In this document: positions 8,187 through 17,665 of the stretch, piece by piece
How positions within the stretch are numbered: the first letter of the stretch is position 1
How the letters are laid out: the number at the start of each line of letters is the position of its first letter
The notes under the pieces: generated by a model
What the model was told of the DNA's origin: nothing
Seen by the model: only the letters and a program-made list of their open reading frames with translations
Database searches by the model: none
Position numbers and translations under genes: made by a program
Source of the DNA: Vreelandella halophila
GTDB taxonomy: Bacteria > Pseudomonadota > Gammaproteobacteria > Pseudomonadales > Oleiphilaceae
Length of the DNA stretch: 64,000 bases
Assembly (NCBI RefSeq): GCF_019903425.1
Contig: NZ_JACHUZ010000013.1
Span: forward strand, 2,362,361 to 2,426,360
Reading direction: 5' to 3'

Positions 8187-9794
8187 TTACATCCGGAAGA
8201 CGCCGTAACGGGTGTCGGCTTCGGGCGCGTTAAGGGCGGCGGACAGGGCAAGGGCAATGGCCTCGCGCGTCTTTGCCGGGTCGATGATGCCGTCGTCCCA
8301 GAGCCGGGCGCTGGCGTAGTAGGGGTGGGACTGGCGCTCGAACTGGTCGATCACGGGCTGCTTGAACGCCTGCTCGTCCTCCTCGGACCAGGTCTCGCCC
8401 TGGCGCTCGATGGCACCGCGTTTCACGTCCGCCAGCACACCGGCAGCCTGTTCGCCCCCCATGACGGCGATGCGCGCGTTGGGCCACATGAACAGGAAGC
8501 GGGGTTCGTAGGCGCGACCGCACATGCCGTAGTTGCCCGCGCCGAAGCTGCCGCCGATGATGACGGTGAACTTGGGCACGCCGGCGCAGGCCACGGCGTT
8601 GACCAGCTTGGCGCCGTGGCGGGCGATGCCGCCCTGTTCCGCCTCGCGCCCGACCATGAAGCCGGTGATGTTCTGCAGGAACACCAGCGGGATGCCGCGT
8701 TGGCAGCACAGCTCCACGAAGTGCGCGCCCTTCTGGGACGATTCCGAGAACAGGATGCCGTTGTTGGCGATGATGCCCACGGGCATGCCGGCCCAGTGCG
8801 CAAAGCCGCACACCAGGGTGGTGCCAAAGCGGGCCTTGAATTCGTCGAATTCGGAGCCGTCCACCAGCCGCGCGATGACCTCGCGCACGTCATAGGGGGT
8901 TTTCAGGTCCGTGGGCACGATGCCGTACAGGTCCTCGGCGGGGTAGAGTGGTTCCCGGGGCTCGCGCCGGGTCAGCCAGTCGCCTTTCTGCCAGTTGAGG
9001 TTGCTGATGCAGGCGCGGGCCCGTTCCAGGGCGTCCTCCTCGCCGTGGGCAAGATGGTCCGCGAGGCCGGAAGTACTGGTGTGCATGTCGGCGCCGCCGA
9101 GTTCTTCGGCGGAGACGGTTTCGCCGGTGGCGGCCTTCACCAGTGGTGGTCCCGCGAGATAGACGGTGCTCTGGCCCTCGACCATGATCGCCTCGTCCGC
9201 CATGGCGGGCACGTAGGCGCCCCCGGCGGTGCAGGGGCCCATGACCACGGCGATCTGGGGGATGCCGTTGGCGGAGAGGTTGGCCTGGCGGAAGAAGATG
9301 TGGCCGAAGTGGTCGTGGTCCGGAAAAACCTCGTCCTGCTCGGGCAGGTTGGCGCCGCCGGAATCCACCAGGTAGATGCAGGGCAGGTGGTTCTCGGCGG
9401 CAATGGTCTGGGCCCGCAGGTGTTTCTTGACGGTCAGCGGGAAGTAGGTGCCGCCTTTAACGGTGGCGTCGTTGCCGAGGATGACGCACTCAACGCCATT
9501 CACCCGCCCGATACCGCCCACGGCGCCCGCGGCCGGCACTTCGCTGTCGTACACCTCATAGGCGGCCATGGGCGCCAGCTCCAGGAAGGGGGAGCCCGGG
9601 TCGAGCAGCCGGTTGATGCGTTCGCGTACCGGCAGCTTGCCCTTGGCCCGATGGCGTTCCCGGGCCTTCTCGCCGCCGCCCTCGCTGATGGTGGCGAGTT
9701 TCTCGGTGAGATCGTCGACCAGGGCCTGCATGTGCTCACGGCGTTCCTGAAAGAGGCTGCCCTGGGTATCCACGGAGGTTTCGAGGATGGCCAT
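8187..9794 (-). CDS. liuB: Methylcrotonyl-CoA carboxylase beta (carboxyltransferase) subunit
   Basis: 535 residues, the standard length. It is a two-domain carboxyltransferase: N-terminal half with [20 protein letters not shown] and [18 protein letters not shown], and C-terminal half with [40 protein letters not shown] and [19 protein letters not shown]. These segments are typical of MccB rather than of propionyl-CoA carboxylase. It transfers the carboxyl group from biotin on LiuD to 3-methylcrotonyl-CoA in the cytoplasm. It follows liuA after 3 bp and precedes liuC. Confidence 0.96.
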   Translation of the reverse strand: MAILETSVDTQGSLFQERREHMQALVDDLTEKLATISEGGGEKARERHRAKGKLPVRERINRLLDPGSPFLELAPMAAYEVYDSEVPAAGAVGGIGRVNGVECVILGNDATVKGGTYFPLTVKKHLRAQTIAAENHLPCIYLVDSGGANLPEQDEVFPDHDHFGHIFFRQANLSANGIPQIAVVMGPCTAGGAYVPAMADEAIMVEGQSTVYLAGPPLVKAATGETVSAEELGGADMHTSTSGLADHLAHGEEDALERARACISNLNWQKGDWLTRREPREPLYPAEDLYGIVPTDLKTPYDVREVIARLVDGSEFDEFKARFGTTLVCGFAHWAGMPVGIIANNGILFSESSQKGAHFVELCCQRGIPLVFLQNITGFMVGREAEQGGIARHGAKLVNAVACAGVPKFTVIIGGSFGAGNYGMCGRAYEPRFLFMWPNARIAVMGGEQAAGVLADVKRGAIERQGETWSEEDEQAFKQPVIDQFERQSHPYYASARLWDDGIIDPAKTREAIALALSAALNAPEADTRYGVFRM

Positions 9795-9797
9795 GGC

Positions 9798-10961
9798 TTA
9801 CTCCGTTTCCTTGAACAGTTCCCGGCCGATCAGCATGCGCCGGATCTCCTGGGTGCCGGCGCCGATCTCGTAGAGCTTGGCGTCGCGCAGCAGCCGGCCT
9901 GAGGCGTATTCGTTGATGTAACCGTTGCCGCCCAGGATCTGGATGGCTTCCAGCGCCATTTTCGTGGCTTTTTCGGAGCAGTAGAGGATGGCGCCGGCGG
10001 CGTCCTTGCGGCTGGTATCGCCCCGGTCACAGGCAGCGGCGACGGTGTAGAGGTAGGAGCGGCAGACGTTGAGCTCGGTGTACATGTCCGCAACCTTGGC
10101 CTGGATGAGCTGGAACTCACCGATGGCCTGTCCGAACTGTTTACGCTCGTGCACGTAGGGCAGGACCAGGTCCAGGCAGGCCTGCATGATGCCGACAGGG
10201 CCGCCGGCCAGCACCACGCGCTCGTAGTCCAGCCCGGACATCAGGACCCGCACGCCGTCGTTCTCTGCGCCGAGGATGTTCTCCTCGGGCACCCAGGCGT
10301 CCTGGAAGATCAGTTCCGAGGTGTTGGAGCCGCGCATGCCCAGCTTGTCCAGCTTGGGCCCATGGGTGAAGCCCGGCGTGTCGCGCTCGACCAGGAAGGC
10401 CGTTATGCCCCGTGCTTCCTTTTCCGGGTCGGTCTTGGCGTAGATCACGTAGACGTCCGCGTCCGGGCCGTTGGTGATCCACATCTTGCTGCCGTTGAGG
10501 CGGAACCCGTTGCCATCACGGGTGGCGCGCAGCTTCATGCTGACCACGTCCGAGCCGGCATTGGGCTCACTCATGGCCAACGCGCCCACGTGTTCGCCGG
10601 TCATCAGTTTCGGCAGGTAGGCTGCCTTCTGTTCCGCGTTGCCGTTGCGGAAGATCTGGTTGACGCAGAGGTTCGAGTGGGCGCCGTAGCTGAGGCCCAC
10701 GGAGCCGGAGACGCGGCTGATCTCCTCCATTGCGATGACGTGGGCGAGATACCCCATGCCGGTGCCGCCGTCGTCTTCCGAGACCGTCATGCCGAGCAGG
10801 CCCATGTCGCCCAGCTTGGGCCAGAGATCACGGGGGAAGGCGTTCTCGCTGTCGATGGCCGCCGCACGCGGGGCAATCTCCCCCTGGGCGAACTGGCGCA
10901 CCTGGTCCTGGAGCATGGCGGTGGTGTCGTCGAGATTGAAGCTGAGGCCGGGGTAGGTCAT
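9798..10961 (-). CDS. liuA: Isovaleryl-CoA dehydrogenase
   Basis: 387 residues, a complete acyl-CoA dehydrogenase. It shows [45 protein letters not shown], the FAD-binding [14 protein letters not shown], and the C-terminal [21 protein letters not shown]. It oxidises isovaleryl-CoA to 3-methylcrotonyl-CoA with FAD and passes electrons to ETF. It is the first catabolic gene after liuR (26 bp gap). Assignment to isovaleryl-CoA rather than another branched acyl-CoA rests on close resemblance to the IVD group and the operon. Confidence 0.95.
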   Translation of the reverse strand: MTYPGLSFNLDDTTAMLQDQVRQFAQGEIAPRAAAIDSENAFPRDLWPKLGDMGLLGMTVSEDDGGTGMGYLAHVIAMEEISRVSGSVGLSYGAHSNLCVNQIFRNGNAEQKAAYLPKLMTGEHVGALAMSEPNAGSDVVSMKLRATRDGNGFRLNGSKMWITNGPDADVYVIYAKTDPEKEARGITAFLVERDTPGFTHGPKLDKLGMRGSNTSELIFQDAWVPEENILGAENDGVRVLMSGLDYERVVLAGGPVGIMQACLDLVLPYVHERKQFGQAIGEFQLIQAKVADMYTELNVCRSYLYTVAAACDRGDTSRKDAAGAILYCSEKATKMALEAIQILGGNGYINEYASGRLLRDAKLYEIGAGTQEIRRMLIGRELFKETE

Positions 10962-10987
10962 GGGGCGCTCCGGGTTCTTGTTGTTGG

Positions 10988-11371
10988 TTACGGGGTCATG
11001 GCATCGAGGCAGCGTTTCTCCGCCTCGTCGAGCTCCACCTGCATCAGCTGGAGTTCGCGCATCTGTTCGTTCAACTGTTCACGTCGTTCCCGAATTTTGC
11101 TCAGTAACGCATTGAGTTGCCGTTCGTTACCGGAAGACGGATCGTACATCTCGATGATGTCCCTGGATTCCGCCAGGCTGAAGCCCAGACGCTTACCACG
11201 GAGGATCAGTTTCAGCTTGACCCGATCGGCGTCGCTGTAGATCCGCTGCTGGCCCTCGCGGTGGGGGTCGAGGAGACCGGCCTCCTCATAGAAGCGGATG
11301 GTGCGGGTCGTGATGTCGAACTCCCGCGCCAGGTCGCTGATGGTGTAGGTGGTCTGGGTTACAGCCGTCAT
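10988..11371 (-). CDS. liuR: LiuR, MerR-family regulator of the leucine catabolic operon
   Basis: 127 residues from the ATG at 11371, which has GGAG six bases upstream; an upstream in-frame start at 11434 would read through the operator and lacks support. The N-terminus is a winged-helix MerR domain ([27 protein letters not shown] is split here as [11 protein letters not shown] and [11 protein letters not shown]), followed by a long dimerising coiled coil ([18 protein letters not shown]) and a short C-terminal end. LiuR regulators control branched-chain amino acid degradation in gamma- and betaproteobacteria. Position as first gene of the liu operon, with a palindromic operator just upstream, implies autoregulation. 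Confidence 0.93.
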   Translation of the reverse strand: MTAVTQTTYTISDLAREFDITTRTIRFYEEAGLLDPHREGQQRIYSDADRVKLKLILRGKRLGFSLAESRDIIEMYDPSSGNERQLNALLSKIRERREQLNEQMRELQLMQVELDEAEKRCLDAMTP

Positions 11372-11387
11372 GCAGGACTCCATCATG

Positions 11388-11411
11388 TTTAACGTTGACG
11401 TTAACGTAAAC
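11388..11411 (-). promoter_or_regulatory. Predicted LiuR operator upstream of liuR-liuABCDE-aacS
   Basis: The minus strand carries TTTACGTTAACGTCAACG followed by TTAAA, a near-perfect palindrome built of ACGTTAACGT-like halves, 17 bp upstream of the liuR start. Its form resembles published LiuR sites in gammaproteobacteria. A weak promoter reading is TTTACG, 17 bp, CATGAT overlapping it. Binding is inferred. Confidence 0.7.
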
Positions 11412-11449
11412 CCGAATACGGCGCAATTGATCAATGGGGAAGGGCGGGA

Positions 11450-12082
11450 TCAGTTACCTGTAACGTTGAGCATACGATTGCGGAGATGACGCCACTGTTC
11501 GACTTCGTCCGCGCTGCCGACACGACGGTCCGAGCGTTCGTCCCGGCTGAGCCAGAGGTCTGTGCCGTTGAAACTGTAGACGGGCCTGAGATCCTGGCGC
11601 CGGGAGGCGGGCTGGATGCGGTTCACCAGATTGTCGAGAATCATGGGCTCAGCACCCGGCTCGGGGTACCAGGCCAGCACCATGTGCGCCTGTTCCAGGT
11701 GGATGGCGTCCACATAGGTGATGCGAAGACGTTCCTCGGGAACGCCCATGGCACGCAGCGTCATGTACTTGGCATTGGCGAATTCCTCGCAGTCACCGGC
11801 ATTGGTGGCCAGGAATTCAACCGGTGTGGCCCAGTAATCCGTACGCCCCCAGTGTGCTCGGTCGGTAACGAACTCGCGCTGGTTGAAGAAGTGGTTCACC
11901 GCCTGGATCTGGCGCACTTCACTGGCACCTTCGTGCTCGGCCACGAGCTGCTCCCAGGCCGTCAGCCGCGAGCGGGCCTCATCACCGAATTGCTGCTCGA
12001 CGTAGGCAAGCAGATCCCGTCCAAGGTCAATGCCGTGGGCCAGGCCTGCGATCAGCAACACCATTAATACAGCCAGGCGCAT
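11450..12082 (-). CDS. lapG: LapG-type transglutaminase-like periplasmic cysteine protease
   Basis: 210 residues with a Sec signal peptide (MRLAVLMVLLIAGLAHG). The catalytic triad of the bacterial transglutaminase-like cysteine protease family (Peptidase_C93) is present: Cys98 in NAGDCEEFANAKY, His133 in QAHMVLAWYP, Asp150 in PMILDNLVNR. The Asp and Glu flanking the Cys are the calcium-binding residues of LapG. LapG proteins release large LapA-type adhesins when the c-di-GMP receptor LapD lets go of them. Here no lapD or adhesin is nearby; the gene follows gspC by 15 bp, suggesting co-transcription with a secretion gene. Family call is firm, substrate unknown. Confidence 0.88.
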   Translation of the reverse strand: MRLAVLMVLLIAGLAHGIDLGRDLLAYVEQQFGDEARSRLTAWEQLVAEHEGASEVRQIQAVNHFFNQREFVTDRAHWGRTDYWATPVEFLATNAGDCEEFANAKYMTLRAMGVPEERLRITYVDAIHLEQAHMVLAWYPEPGAEPMILDNLVNRIQPASRRQDLRPVYSFNGTDLWLSRDERSDRRVGSADEVEQWRHLRNRMLNVTGN

Positions 12083-12097
12083 GGGCGGATTACCCGG

Positions 12098-12730
12098 TCA
12101 GTTGCTCAGGCGTTTACGGAGTTCTTCCAGCCGGCCACGGACATCCGAACTGGAACGCTCACTGGGCGTGGAGGTATCCGTGGCCGCTTCGTCCGCCGTA
12201 TCACTGCTGCTGTTGCTGGTCGATGACTGCTGGTTGCCGTTCAAGGCCAGCCTTCCACCCTGGCTTTCAGGAAAGGTAAGGGTTTCCAGGGCACCGGCAC
12301 GCTCAATGACGATACGGCGCTGACGCACCTCGCGCAGGCTCGCGTTGCCGGGCAGGGCGTCCCCAACGCGGTAGACCTCGGTCTTGCCGTCAGGCCCCTC
12401 CACCAGGGCACTGTCGCGGTTTTCCGTATCGCCGGCCATCACGCCCCGCAGCATAAGCTGGAGGTTGGTTTCGGGAAGGGTTTCCGCACGTTCAACGGAC
12501 CCCGTGGTTTCCTCACCCGGCGTTCCGAAAAAAGCCAGCTCTTCAAGCTTCGGCGCCTCGCCTTTGCCGCCATCAGTGCTGTCGCCCGTGCTGTTGTGCC
12601 CGGCAGCTGACTGCGGCGTCTTGGAAATACGGTCACCCACGCGTACTCCTTGCCAGCCAATCACAGCCGCAATAGTCACAGCAAGCGTCACTGCTGTGAT
12701 CACGGGCATGGCATTGATGCGTTTTTCCAT
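12098..12730 (-). CDS. gspC: Type II secretion inner-membrane protein GspC (no PDZ domain)
   Basis: 210 residues from the ATG at 12730; a TTG six bases upstream is an alternative start. One transmembrane helix near the N-terminus (ITAVTLAVTIAAVIGW) is followed by a linker and the homology region NLQLMLRGVMAGDTENRDSA with EVYRVGDALPGNASLREV, which in GspC contacts the secretin GspD. The C-terminus is a low-complexity Ser/Thr/Asp-rich tail ending in a short helix, where many GspC proteins have a PDZ or coiled coil. It is divergent from gspE-M, sharing a 96-bp promoter region, and followed by lapG. Confidence 0.85.
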   Translation of the reverse strand: MEKRINAMPVITAVTLAVTIAAVIGWQGVRVGDRISKTPQSAAGHNSTGDSTDGGKGEAPKLEELAFFGTPGEETTGSVERAETLPETNLQLMLRGVMAGDTENRDSALVEGPDGKTEVYRVGDALPGNASLREVRQRRIVIERAGALETLTFPESQGGRLALNGNQQSSTSNSSSDTADEAATDTSTPSERSSSDVRGRLEELRKRLSN

Positions 12731-12826
12731 GGACAATCAGCCCTTTCCGGTGGCCAGGAATGATGGTTGCCTTCATTATCCCGGGATACTAACGTAACCA
12801 CAAACCAACAACGCACGGTTTGCGAC

Positions 12827-14326
12827 ATGGGCGAAACCCTGAACGAAACCCGCTCCAAGGACGCTAGACTGCCCTTCAGTTTTGCCCGACGCAATGGCGT
12901 TGTGCTGACCCCGGACGATCAGGGCGAGCTGGAGCTTCTGGTGCGCCCTGGTGCCTCGGCACGGGCCATTGCCGAGGCGACGCGCCTGAGCCGTGGCCGT
13001 GCACGCATCCGGGAAATGGAGGCCGAGGCGTTTGATGAGGCACTGACCCGCGCCTACCAGAACGATTCCGAAGAAGCCATGCAGATGGTTGAGGGCATCG
13101 GCGAGGACATGGACCTGGCCAGCCTGGCGGAATCGGTTCCCGAGACCGAGGACCTGATGGAGCAGGAGGATGATGCCCCGGTCATCCGCCTGATCAACGC
13201 CATCCTGACCGAAGCCATCAAGAGCGGCGCCTCGGACATCCATATTGAAACCTACGAGAAGCGCCTGGTTGTGCGCTTTCGGGTGGACGGCGTCCTGCGG
13301 GAGGTCGTGCAGCCCAAGCGGGCGCTGGCGCCACTGCTGGTCTCGCGCATCAAGGTCATGGCGCGGCTGGACATCGCGGAGAAACGGGTTCCCCAGGACG
13401 GGCGCATCTCGCTGCGCGTGGCCGGCCGCGAAGTGGACATCCGTGTTTCCACCATGCCTTCATCCAATGGCGAGCGTGTGGTGTTGCGGCTTCTGGACAA
13501 GGAGGCGGGGCTCCTGGAGCTGGACTCCATCGGCATGGCCGATCGTGACCTCAGCCTGCTTAAGGATCTGGTCAATCGCCCCTACGGCATTCTCCTGGTT
13601 ACCGGACCAACGGGCTCCGGTAAGACCACAACCCTTTATGGCGCGCTGTCCGAGATCAATGACCGGTCGCGTAATATCCTCACTGTTGAGGATCCGATCG
13701 AGTACAACCTCCCGGGCATCGGCCAGACCCAGGTGAATCCCAAGGTGGAAATGACCTTTGCCCGAGGATTGCGCGCCATCCTGCGCCAGGACCCGGATGT
13801 GGTGATGATTGGTGAGATCCGGGACCTGGAGACCGCCGAGATTGCGGTCCAGGCCAGTCTGACAGGGCACCTGGTGCTCTCCACACTGCACACCAACACT
13901 GCCACCGGTGCCATCACCCGGCTGATCGACATGGGGGTGGAGCCCTTCCTGATCTCCTCCAGTCTTGCCGGCATTGTGGCCCAGCGCCTGGTACGGGTGC
14001 TGTGCCCGGAATGCCGCAAAGCCTACACGCCGGATGCCACCGAATGCCGCTTCCTGGGCGCCGACCCAGACAACCCGCCCACCATCTATCATCACGGCGG
14101 CTGCGATGCCTGCAATCAGCTGGGGTACCGGGGCCGCATGGGCATCTACGAGGTGATCGGGATCGACGAGGGCCTGCGGACGCTGATCCACGACCGTGCC
14201 GCTGAACAGGCCCTTGAACAGGCGGCGCGCGAACGAGGCCCCAGCATCCATGCCGACGGCGTTGCCAAGATCCTGAACGGCACCACCACGGTGGAGGAAG
14301 TACTGAGGGTGACGCACCGGGGATGA
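12827..14326 (+). CDS. gspE: Type II secretion ATPase GspE
   Basis: 499 residues from the ATG at 12827 (MGETLNETRSK); a TTG at 12767 would lie in the divergent promoter. It shows the secretion NTPase set: GASDIHIETYEKRLVVRFRV, Walker A GPTGSGKTTTLYGAL, the Asp box VEDPIEYNLPGIGQTQVN, Walker B RQDPDVVMIGEIRD, and the His box GHLVLSTLHTNTA. A tetracysteine zinc motif (CPEC near residue 406, CDAC further on) is present, as in genuine GspE. It powers assembly of the pseudopilus from the cytoplasmic face through GspL. It is the first of nine contiguous gsp genes. Confidence 0.96.
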   Translation: MGETLNETRSKDARLPFSFARRNGVVLTPDDQGELELLVRPGASARAIAEATRLSRGRARIREMEAEAFDEALTRAYQNDSEEAMQMVEGIGEDMDLASLAESVPETEDLMEQEDDAPVIRLINAILTEAIKSGASDIHIETYEKRLVVRFRVDGVLREVVQPKRALAPLLVSRIKVMARLDIAEKRVPQDGRISLRVAGREVDIRVSTMPSSNGERVVLRLLDKEAGLLELDSIGMADRDLSLLKDLVNRPYGILLVTGPTGSGKTTTLYGALSEINDRSRNILTVEDPIEYNLPGIGQTQVNPKVEMTFARGLRAILRQDPDVVMIGEIRDLETAEIAVQASLTGHLVLSTLHTNTATGAITRLIDMGVEPFLISSSLAGIVAQRLVRVLCPECRKAYTPDATECRFLGADPDNPPTIYHHGGCDACNQLGYRGRMGIYEVIGIDEGLRTLIHDRAAEQALEQAARERGPSIHADGVAKILNGTTTVEEVLRVTHRG

Positions 14327-14329
14327 TCC

Positions 14330-15538
14330 ATGGCGGCATTTGAATTCAGGGCTCTCGACACGCGCGGCAAGCAGAAAAAGGGCGTTCTGGAAGCCGACAG
14401 TGCGCGCGCTGTTCGACAACAGCTGCGGGACCGTGGCTGGGCGCCGCTCGAGGTATCACCAACCCGTGAACGCCAGCAGCGCTCCGGATTCACACTGGGC
14501 CGCGGCCTGTCAGCGGCGGACCTTGCTCTGGTCACCCGGCAGCTGGCGACCCTGATCCAGTCCGGCATCCCGGTTGAGCAGGCCCTTTCGGCCATTGCCA
14601 ACCAGGCGGACAGGCCCCGCATCAAGAGCATGATGCTGGCCATCCGCGCCAAGGTTCTGGAAGGCCATACGCTGGCCGGCAGCCTGGGCGAGTTCCCGTC
14701 CGCCTTTCCTCACCTCTACCGCGCCACCGTCGCTGCGGGGGAACATGCCGGCCACATGGATCTGGTCCTGAACCGCCTGGCGGACTACACCGAAGCGCGC
14801 CAGGAGGCACGCCAGAAGATCCAGCTTGCGGCCATCTACCCGGTCATCCTGACGTTCGTGGCCATTGCCATCGTGATCTTCCTGTTGACCTATGTGGTGC
14901 CGGACATCATTGAGGTCTTCGTACGCAGCGGTCAGGAGTTGCCGCCGCTGACCGAGGGGCTGCTGGCCGTGAGCAGTTTCTTTGTGGACTGGGGCTGGCT
15001 GCTGCTGGTATTACTGGTGGCTGCGGGCATCGGGTTCCGTCTGGCACTGCGGCGCCCGTCCTTCCGGCTCAAGGTTCACCGCCAGCTGCTTCACATCCCC
15101 TTTATTTCCCGACTCGTCCGCGGTCTGAACACGTCCCGTTTCGCGAGTACTGTGAGTATCCTCACAACCAGTGGCGTTCCGTTGGTGGAGGCAATGCGTA
15201 TCGCCGGCGAAGTGTTGTCCAATGAATACCTGAAGGAACGGATCCGGGAAGCGACCCAATCCGTGAGCGAGGGTGGGTCACTCAAGAATGCTCTGGAGAA
15301 TACCGGGTATTTCCCGCCGATGATGATCCATATGATTGGCAGTGGCGAGGCCAGTGGCGAACTGGACCGGATGCTGGAACGCACTGCGACGCACCAGGAA
15401 AACGATCTCCAGGGCAAGATCTCCGCGCTGGTCGGGCTGTTCGAGCCCCTGATGCTGCTGGTGATGGGTGGGGTGGTACTGATCATCGTACTAGCGATCA
15501 TGCTGCCGATTATGAACATGAGCCAACTGATGGGTTGA
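14330..15538 (+). CDS. gspF: Type II secretion inner-membrane platform protein GspF
   Basis: 402 residues. The N-terminus MAAFEFRALDTRGKQKKGVLEADS is the conserved GspF/PilC start in form. Two GspF cytoplasmic domains (about residues 65-190 and 265-390) flank transmembrane helices such as IYPVILTFVAIAIVIFLL and the C-terminal VVLIIVLAIMLPIM. GspF is the polytopic core of the inner-membrane assembly platform. It starts 3 bp after gspE and ends 7 bp before gspG. Confidence 0.96.
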   Translation: MAAFEFRALDTRGKQKKGVLEADSARAVRQQLRDRGWAPLEVSPTRERQQRSGFTLGRGLSAADLALVTRQLATLIQSGIPVEQALSAIANQADRPRIKSMMLAIRAKVLEGHTLAGSLGEFPSAFPHLYRATVAAGEHAGHMDLVLNRLADYTEARQEARQKIQLAAIYPVILTFVAIAIVIFLLTYVVPDIIEVFVRSGQELPPLTEGLLAVSSFFVDWGWLLLVLLVAAGIGFRLALRRPSFRLKVHRQLLHIPFISRLVRGLNTSRFASTVSILTTSGVPLVEAMRIAGEVLSNEYLKERIREATQSVSEGGSLKNALENTGYFPPMMIHMIGSGEASGELDRMLERTATHQENDLQGKISALVGLFEPLMLLVMGGVVLIIVLAIMLPIMNMSQLMG

Positions 15539-15545
15539 GACGTTA

Positions 15546-15989
15546 ATGACGAAGCAATATGCAGATCGAAGTCGTGGTTTCACGCTGATTGAGATCATGG
15601 TGGTAATGGTGATACTCGGGCTCCTGGTGGCGCTGGTGGCACCGAACATCATGGGCCGCGGGGATGAGGCGCGCGTAACAGCCGCTGAGGCACAGCTGCG
15701 CAACATCAGCAGTGCCCTGGATCTTTACCGGCTGGACAACAGCCATTACCCGTCAACGGAGCAGGGGCTCGAGGCACTGGTTGAGAAGCCCAGCGGTTCC
15801 CCCGAGCCCTCGAACTGGAACCCGGAGGGTTATATGAACGCCATCCCCAAGGATCCATGGGGCAATGACTACCAGTATGTCCAGCCCGGCTCCGAGGGCC
15901 CTTACGACCTCTACTCCTATGGTGCGGACGGCCGCGAGGGCGGCGAAGGCGTGAATGCGGACATCAGCGTCTGGGACGTGGAAGAGTAA
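15546..15989 (+). CDS. gspG: Major pseudopilin GspG
   Basis: 147 residues. It has a type IV prepilin leader cleaved before Phe in RGFTLIEIMVVMVILGLLVA, with Glu at +5, followed by an alpha-helix (ARVTAAEAQLRNISSALDLY) and the GspG signature DNSHYPSTEQGLEALV. The C-terminal loop PWGNDYQYVQPGSEGPYDLY with SYGADGREGG is the calcium-binding region of GspG. It polymerises into the pseudopilus after processing by a prepilin peptidase (GspO/PilD) not encoded here. Confidence 0.97.
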   Translation: MTKQYADRSRGFTLIEIMVVMVILGLLVALVAPNIMGRGDEARVTAAEAQLRNISSALDLYRLDNSHYPSTEQGLEALVEKPSGSPEPSNWNPEGYMNAIPKDPWGNDYQYVQPGSEGPYDLYSYGADGREGGEGVNADISVWDVEE

Positions 15990-15996
15990 GTCCGGC

Positions 15997-16539
15997 ATGG
16001 GGCGCCGGCGGTTAGCGGGGTTCACGCTCATCGAGCTGATGGTGGTGCTGGTCATGGTTGGTCTGCTGATCAGCCTGGTCGGGCTCAGCATTGGTGGTGG
16101 CGGCGAACGGCGGGAACTTGAGGAGATGACCCGTAGCCTCTATCTCAGGATGCAGGCGGCCTCGGAGGAAGCCGTCATGACCAACCGGGAGATCGGCGTC
16201 CGGTTTGGGGATGACAGCTATGGCTTTGTCCAGCTGGACCGCGACCAGGCCCAGTGGACCCCGCTCCCGCGTGGCGGTCTCACCGGGGCGAGCATTCCTG
16301 AATGGGTCGAACTGGAGCTGAACACTGACGGTGGCGAGGCGGATGCGCTGGAAACCCAGGACGAAGACCAGCCGGAACCGGACCTGGTGTTTTTCTCCTC
16401 CGGCGAGTCCACCGCCTTCGATCTCTACCTCTGGTGGGACGGCGCCGATGATGGAAGCGCCCAGCTTCTGACCAGTGACGGCGCCACCGGGGTTGAATGG
16501 CTTCAGCCCGGCGACCCGGACTACAGGGAGCGTCTTTAA
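15997..16539 (+). CDS. gspH: Minor pseudopilin GspH
   Basis: 180 residues from the ATG at 15997, seven bases after the gspG stop. It begins with a prepilin leader (GFTLIELMVVLVMVGLLISL) and continues with a GspH-type beta-rich domain (ASEEAVMTNREIGVRFGDDS, YGFVQLD). An unusually acidic stretch rich in Asp/Glu around residues 110-128 suggests adaptation to high salt or calcium. It forms part of the minor pseudopilin complex. The stop overlaps the gspI start (TAATG). Confidence 0.93.
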   Translation: MGRRRLAGFTLIELMVVLVMVGLLISLVGLSIGGGGERRELEEMTRSLYLRMQAASEEAVMTNREIGVRFGDDSYGFVQLDRDQAQWTPLPRGGLTGASIPEWVELELNTDGGEADALETQDEDQPEPDLVFFSSGESTAFDLYLWWDGADDGSAQLLTSDGATGVEWLQPGDPDYRERL

Positions 16540-16928
16540 TGCCCGGAACGCCCCATCGCGCTCACGGTTTCACCCTCATGGAGGTGATGATCGCACTGAT
16601 GATCTTCGGCCTTCTGGCAGCAACCCTGCAGCAGGTCGCCTCCGGCTACATGAACAATTACCGGCGGATCGAAAGCCAGACCATGGCCTCCTGGATCGCC
16701 CAGAACCGCCTAACGGAGATGCGCCTCCAGGATCAGATGCCCGCAACCGGTGAATCCGACGATGAGGTGGAATTCGGCGGCCACGAGTGGGAAGTGGAGA
16801 CGGCGGTCAGCGACACCGAGGATCCGGCGATACGGCGGGTGGAGATGACGCTTTACCGCGTGGACCAGAGGGGCGATCCCGTGCAGCAGCTGGTTTTTAC
16901 AGGCTTTCTGGGGCAGCGCAACCGATGA
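16539..16928 (+). CDS. gspI: Minor pseudopilin GspI
   Basis: 129 residues from the ATG at 16539, whose A is the last base of the gspH stop. It has a prepilin leader (HGFTLMEVMIALMIFGLLAA) and GspI-like SWIAQNRLTEMRL. The last four bases overlap gspJ (ATGA). GspI nucleates the tip complex with GspJ and GspK that primes pseudopilus assembly. Confidence 0.95.
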   Translation: MPGTPHRAHGFTLMEVMIALMIFGLLAATLQQVASGYMNNYRRIESQTMASWIAQNRLTEMRLQDQMPATGESDDEVEFGGHEWEVETAVSDTEDPAIRRVEMTLYRVDQRGDPVQQLVFTGFLGQRNR

Positions 16929-17665
16929 GAAGGACGCATCCGGAAAAGGGCTTCACGCTGCTTGAGGTTCTGATTGCGGTGTTCATCACCAGCATGATCT
17001 CGCTGGGAGTATGGCAGGTCATGAACACCCTGGTGAATTCCCGAGAAGGCATCGAAAGGGTCTCCGGAGCCTTCCGGGACGTACAGAAAACCGTGTCACT
17101 GCTGGAACGGGATCTGCTGCAGGCGGTTAAGCGCCCCGTAAAGGATGCCTACGGCGAGCGCCTGCCCGCGCTGACCAGCCGTATCAGTGACGCGAAGCTG
17201 GAGCTTACGCGTCAGGGCTGGCGCAACCCTCTGGGAGACAAACGCAGTGAACTCCAGCGCGTGGCCTGGGAATACGACGAACTGGAAGAGCGCCTGATAC
17301 GGCGATACTGGCCGGTCCTGGACCGCGCCCAGAACACGCGCAGCCGCGAGCAGGAACTGCTTGAAAACGTGGAATCCGTGGAGGTCCAGTTCCGGGACAC
17401 CAACGGCCAGTGGCTCAACCAGTGGCCGGGTGACAGTGGCGACAGCAGCGGATTTGCCGAAGCGGAGGGCACGGATGTCCTGCGGATGCCCATGCCACGC
17501 GCAGTGGAAGTGGTCATCGACCATGAGCGCTTCGGTACCCTTCGGCGTCTGGTCGCACTGGGCGAACCCATGGCGATGGGTCCGCAGGTTCCGCCCATGG
17601 GCAGCCAGGGGAGCGGGGACAATGGTGATACCGGGGACAACGAAAACGGAGAGGACGACGAATGA
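16925..17665 (+). CDS. gspJ: Minor pseudopilin GspJ
   Basis: 246 residues from the ATG at 16925, overlapping the gspI stop. Its prepilin leader is KGFTLLEVLIAVFITSMISL; the body contains the GspJ-type QKTVSLLERDLLQAVKRPV and a beta domain. The C-terminus is a Gly/Asp/Asn-rich acidic tail (residues about 215-246) not needed for the fold. It belongs to the I-J-K tip complex and overlaps gspK by four bases. Confidence 0.94.
   Translation: MRRTHPEKGFTLLEVLIAVFITSMISLGVWQVMNTLVNSREGIERVSGAFRDVQKTVSLLERDLLQAVKRPVKDAYGERLPALTSRISDAKLELTRQGWRNPLGDKRSELQRVAWEYDELEERLIRRYWPVLDRAQNTRSREQELLENVESVEVQFRDTNGQWLNQWPGDSGDSSGFAEAEGTDVLRMPMPRAVEVVIDHERFGTLRRLVALGEPMAMGPQVPPMGSQGSGDNGDTGDNENGEDDE

Noticed and set aside
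7731-9902. 723-residue plus-strand frame opposite liuC and liuB
   Set aside because: Long only because GC-rich coding sequence lacks stops on the other strand; no recognisable domains.
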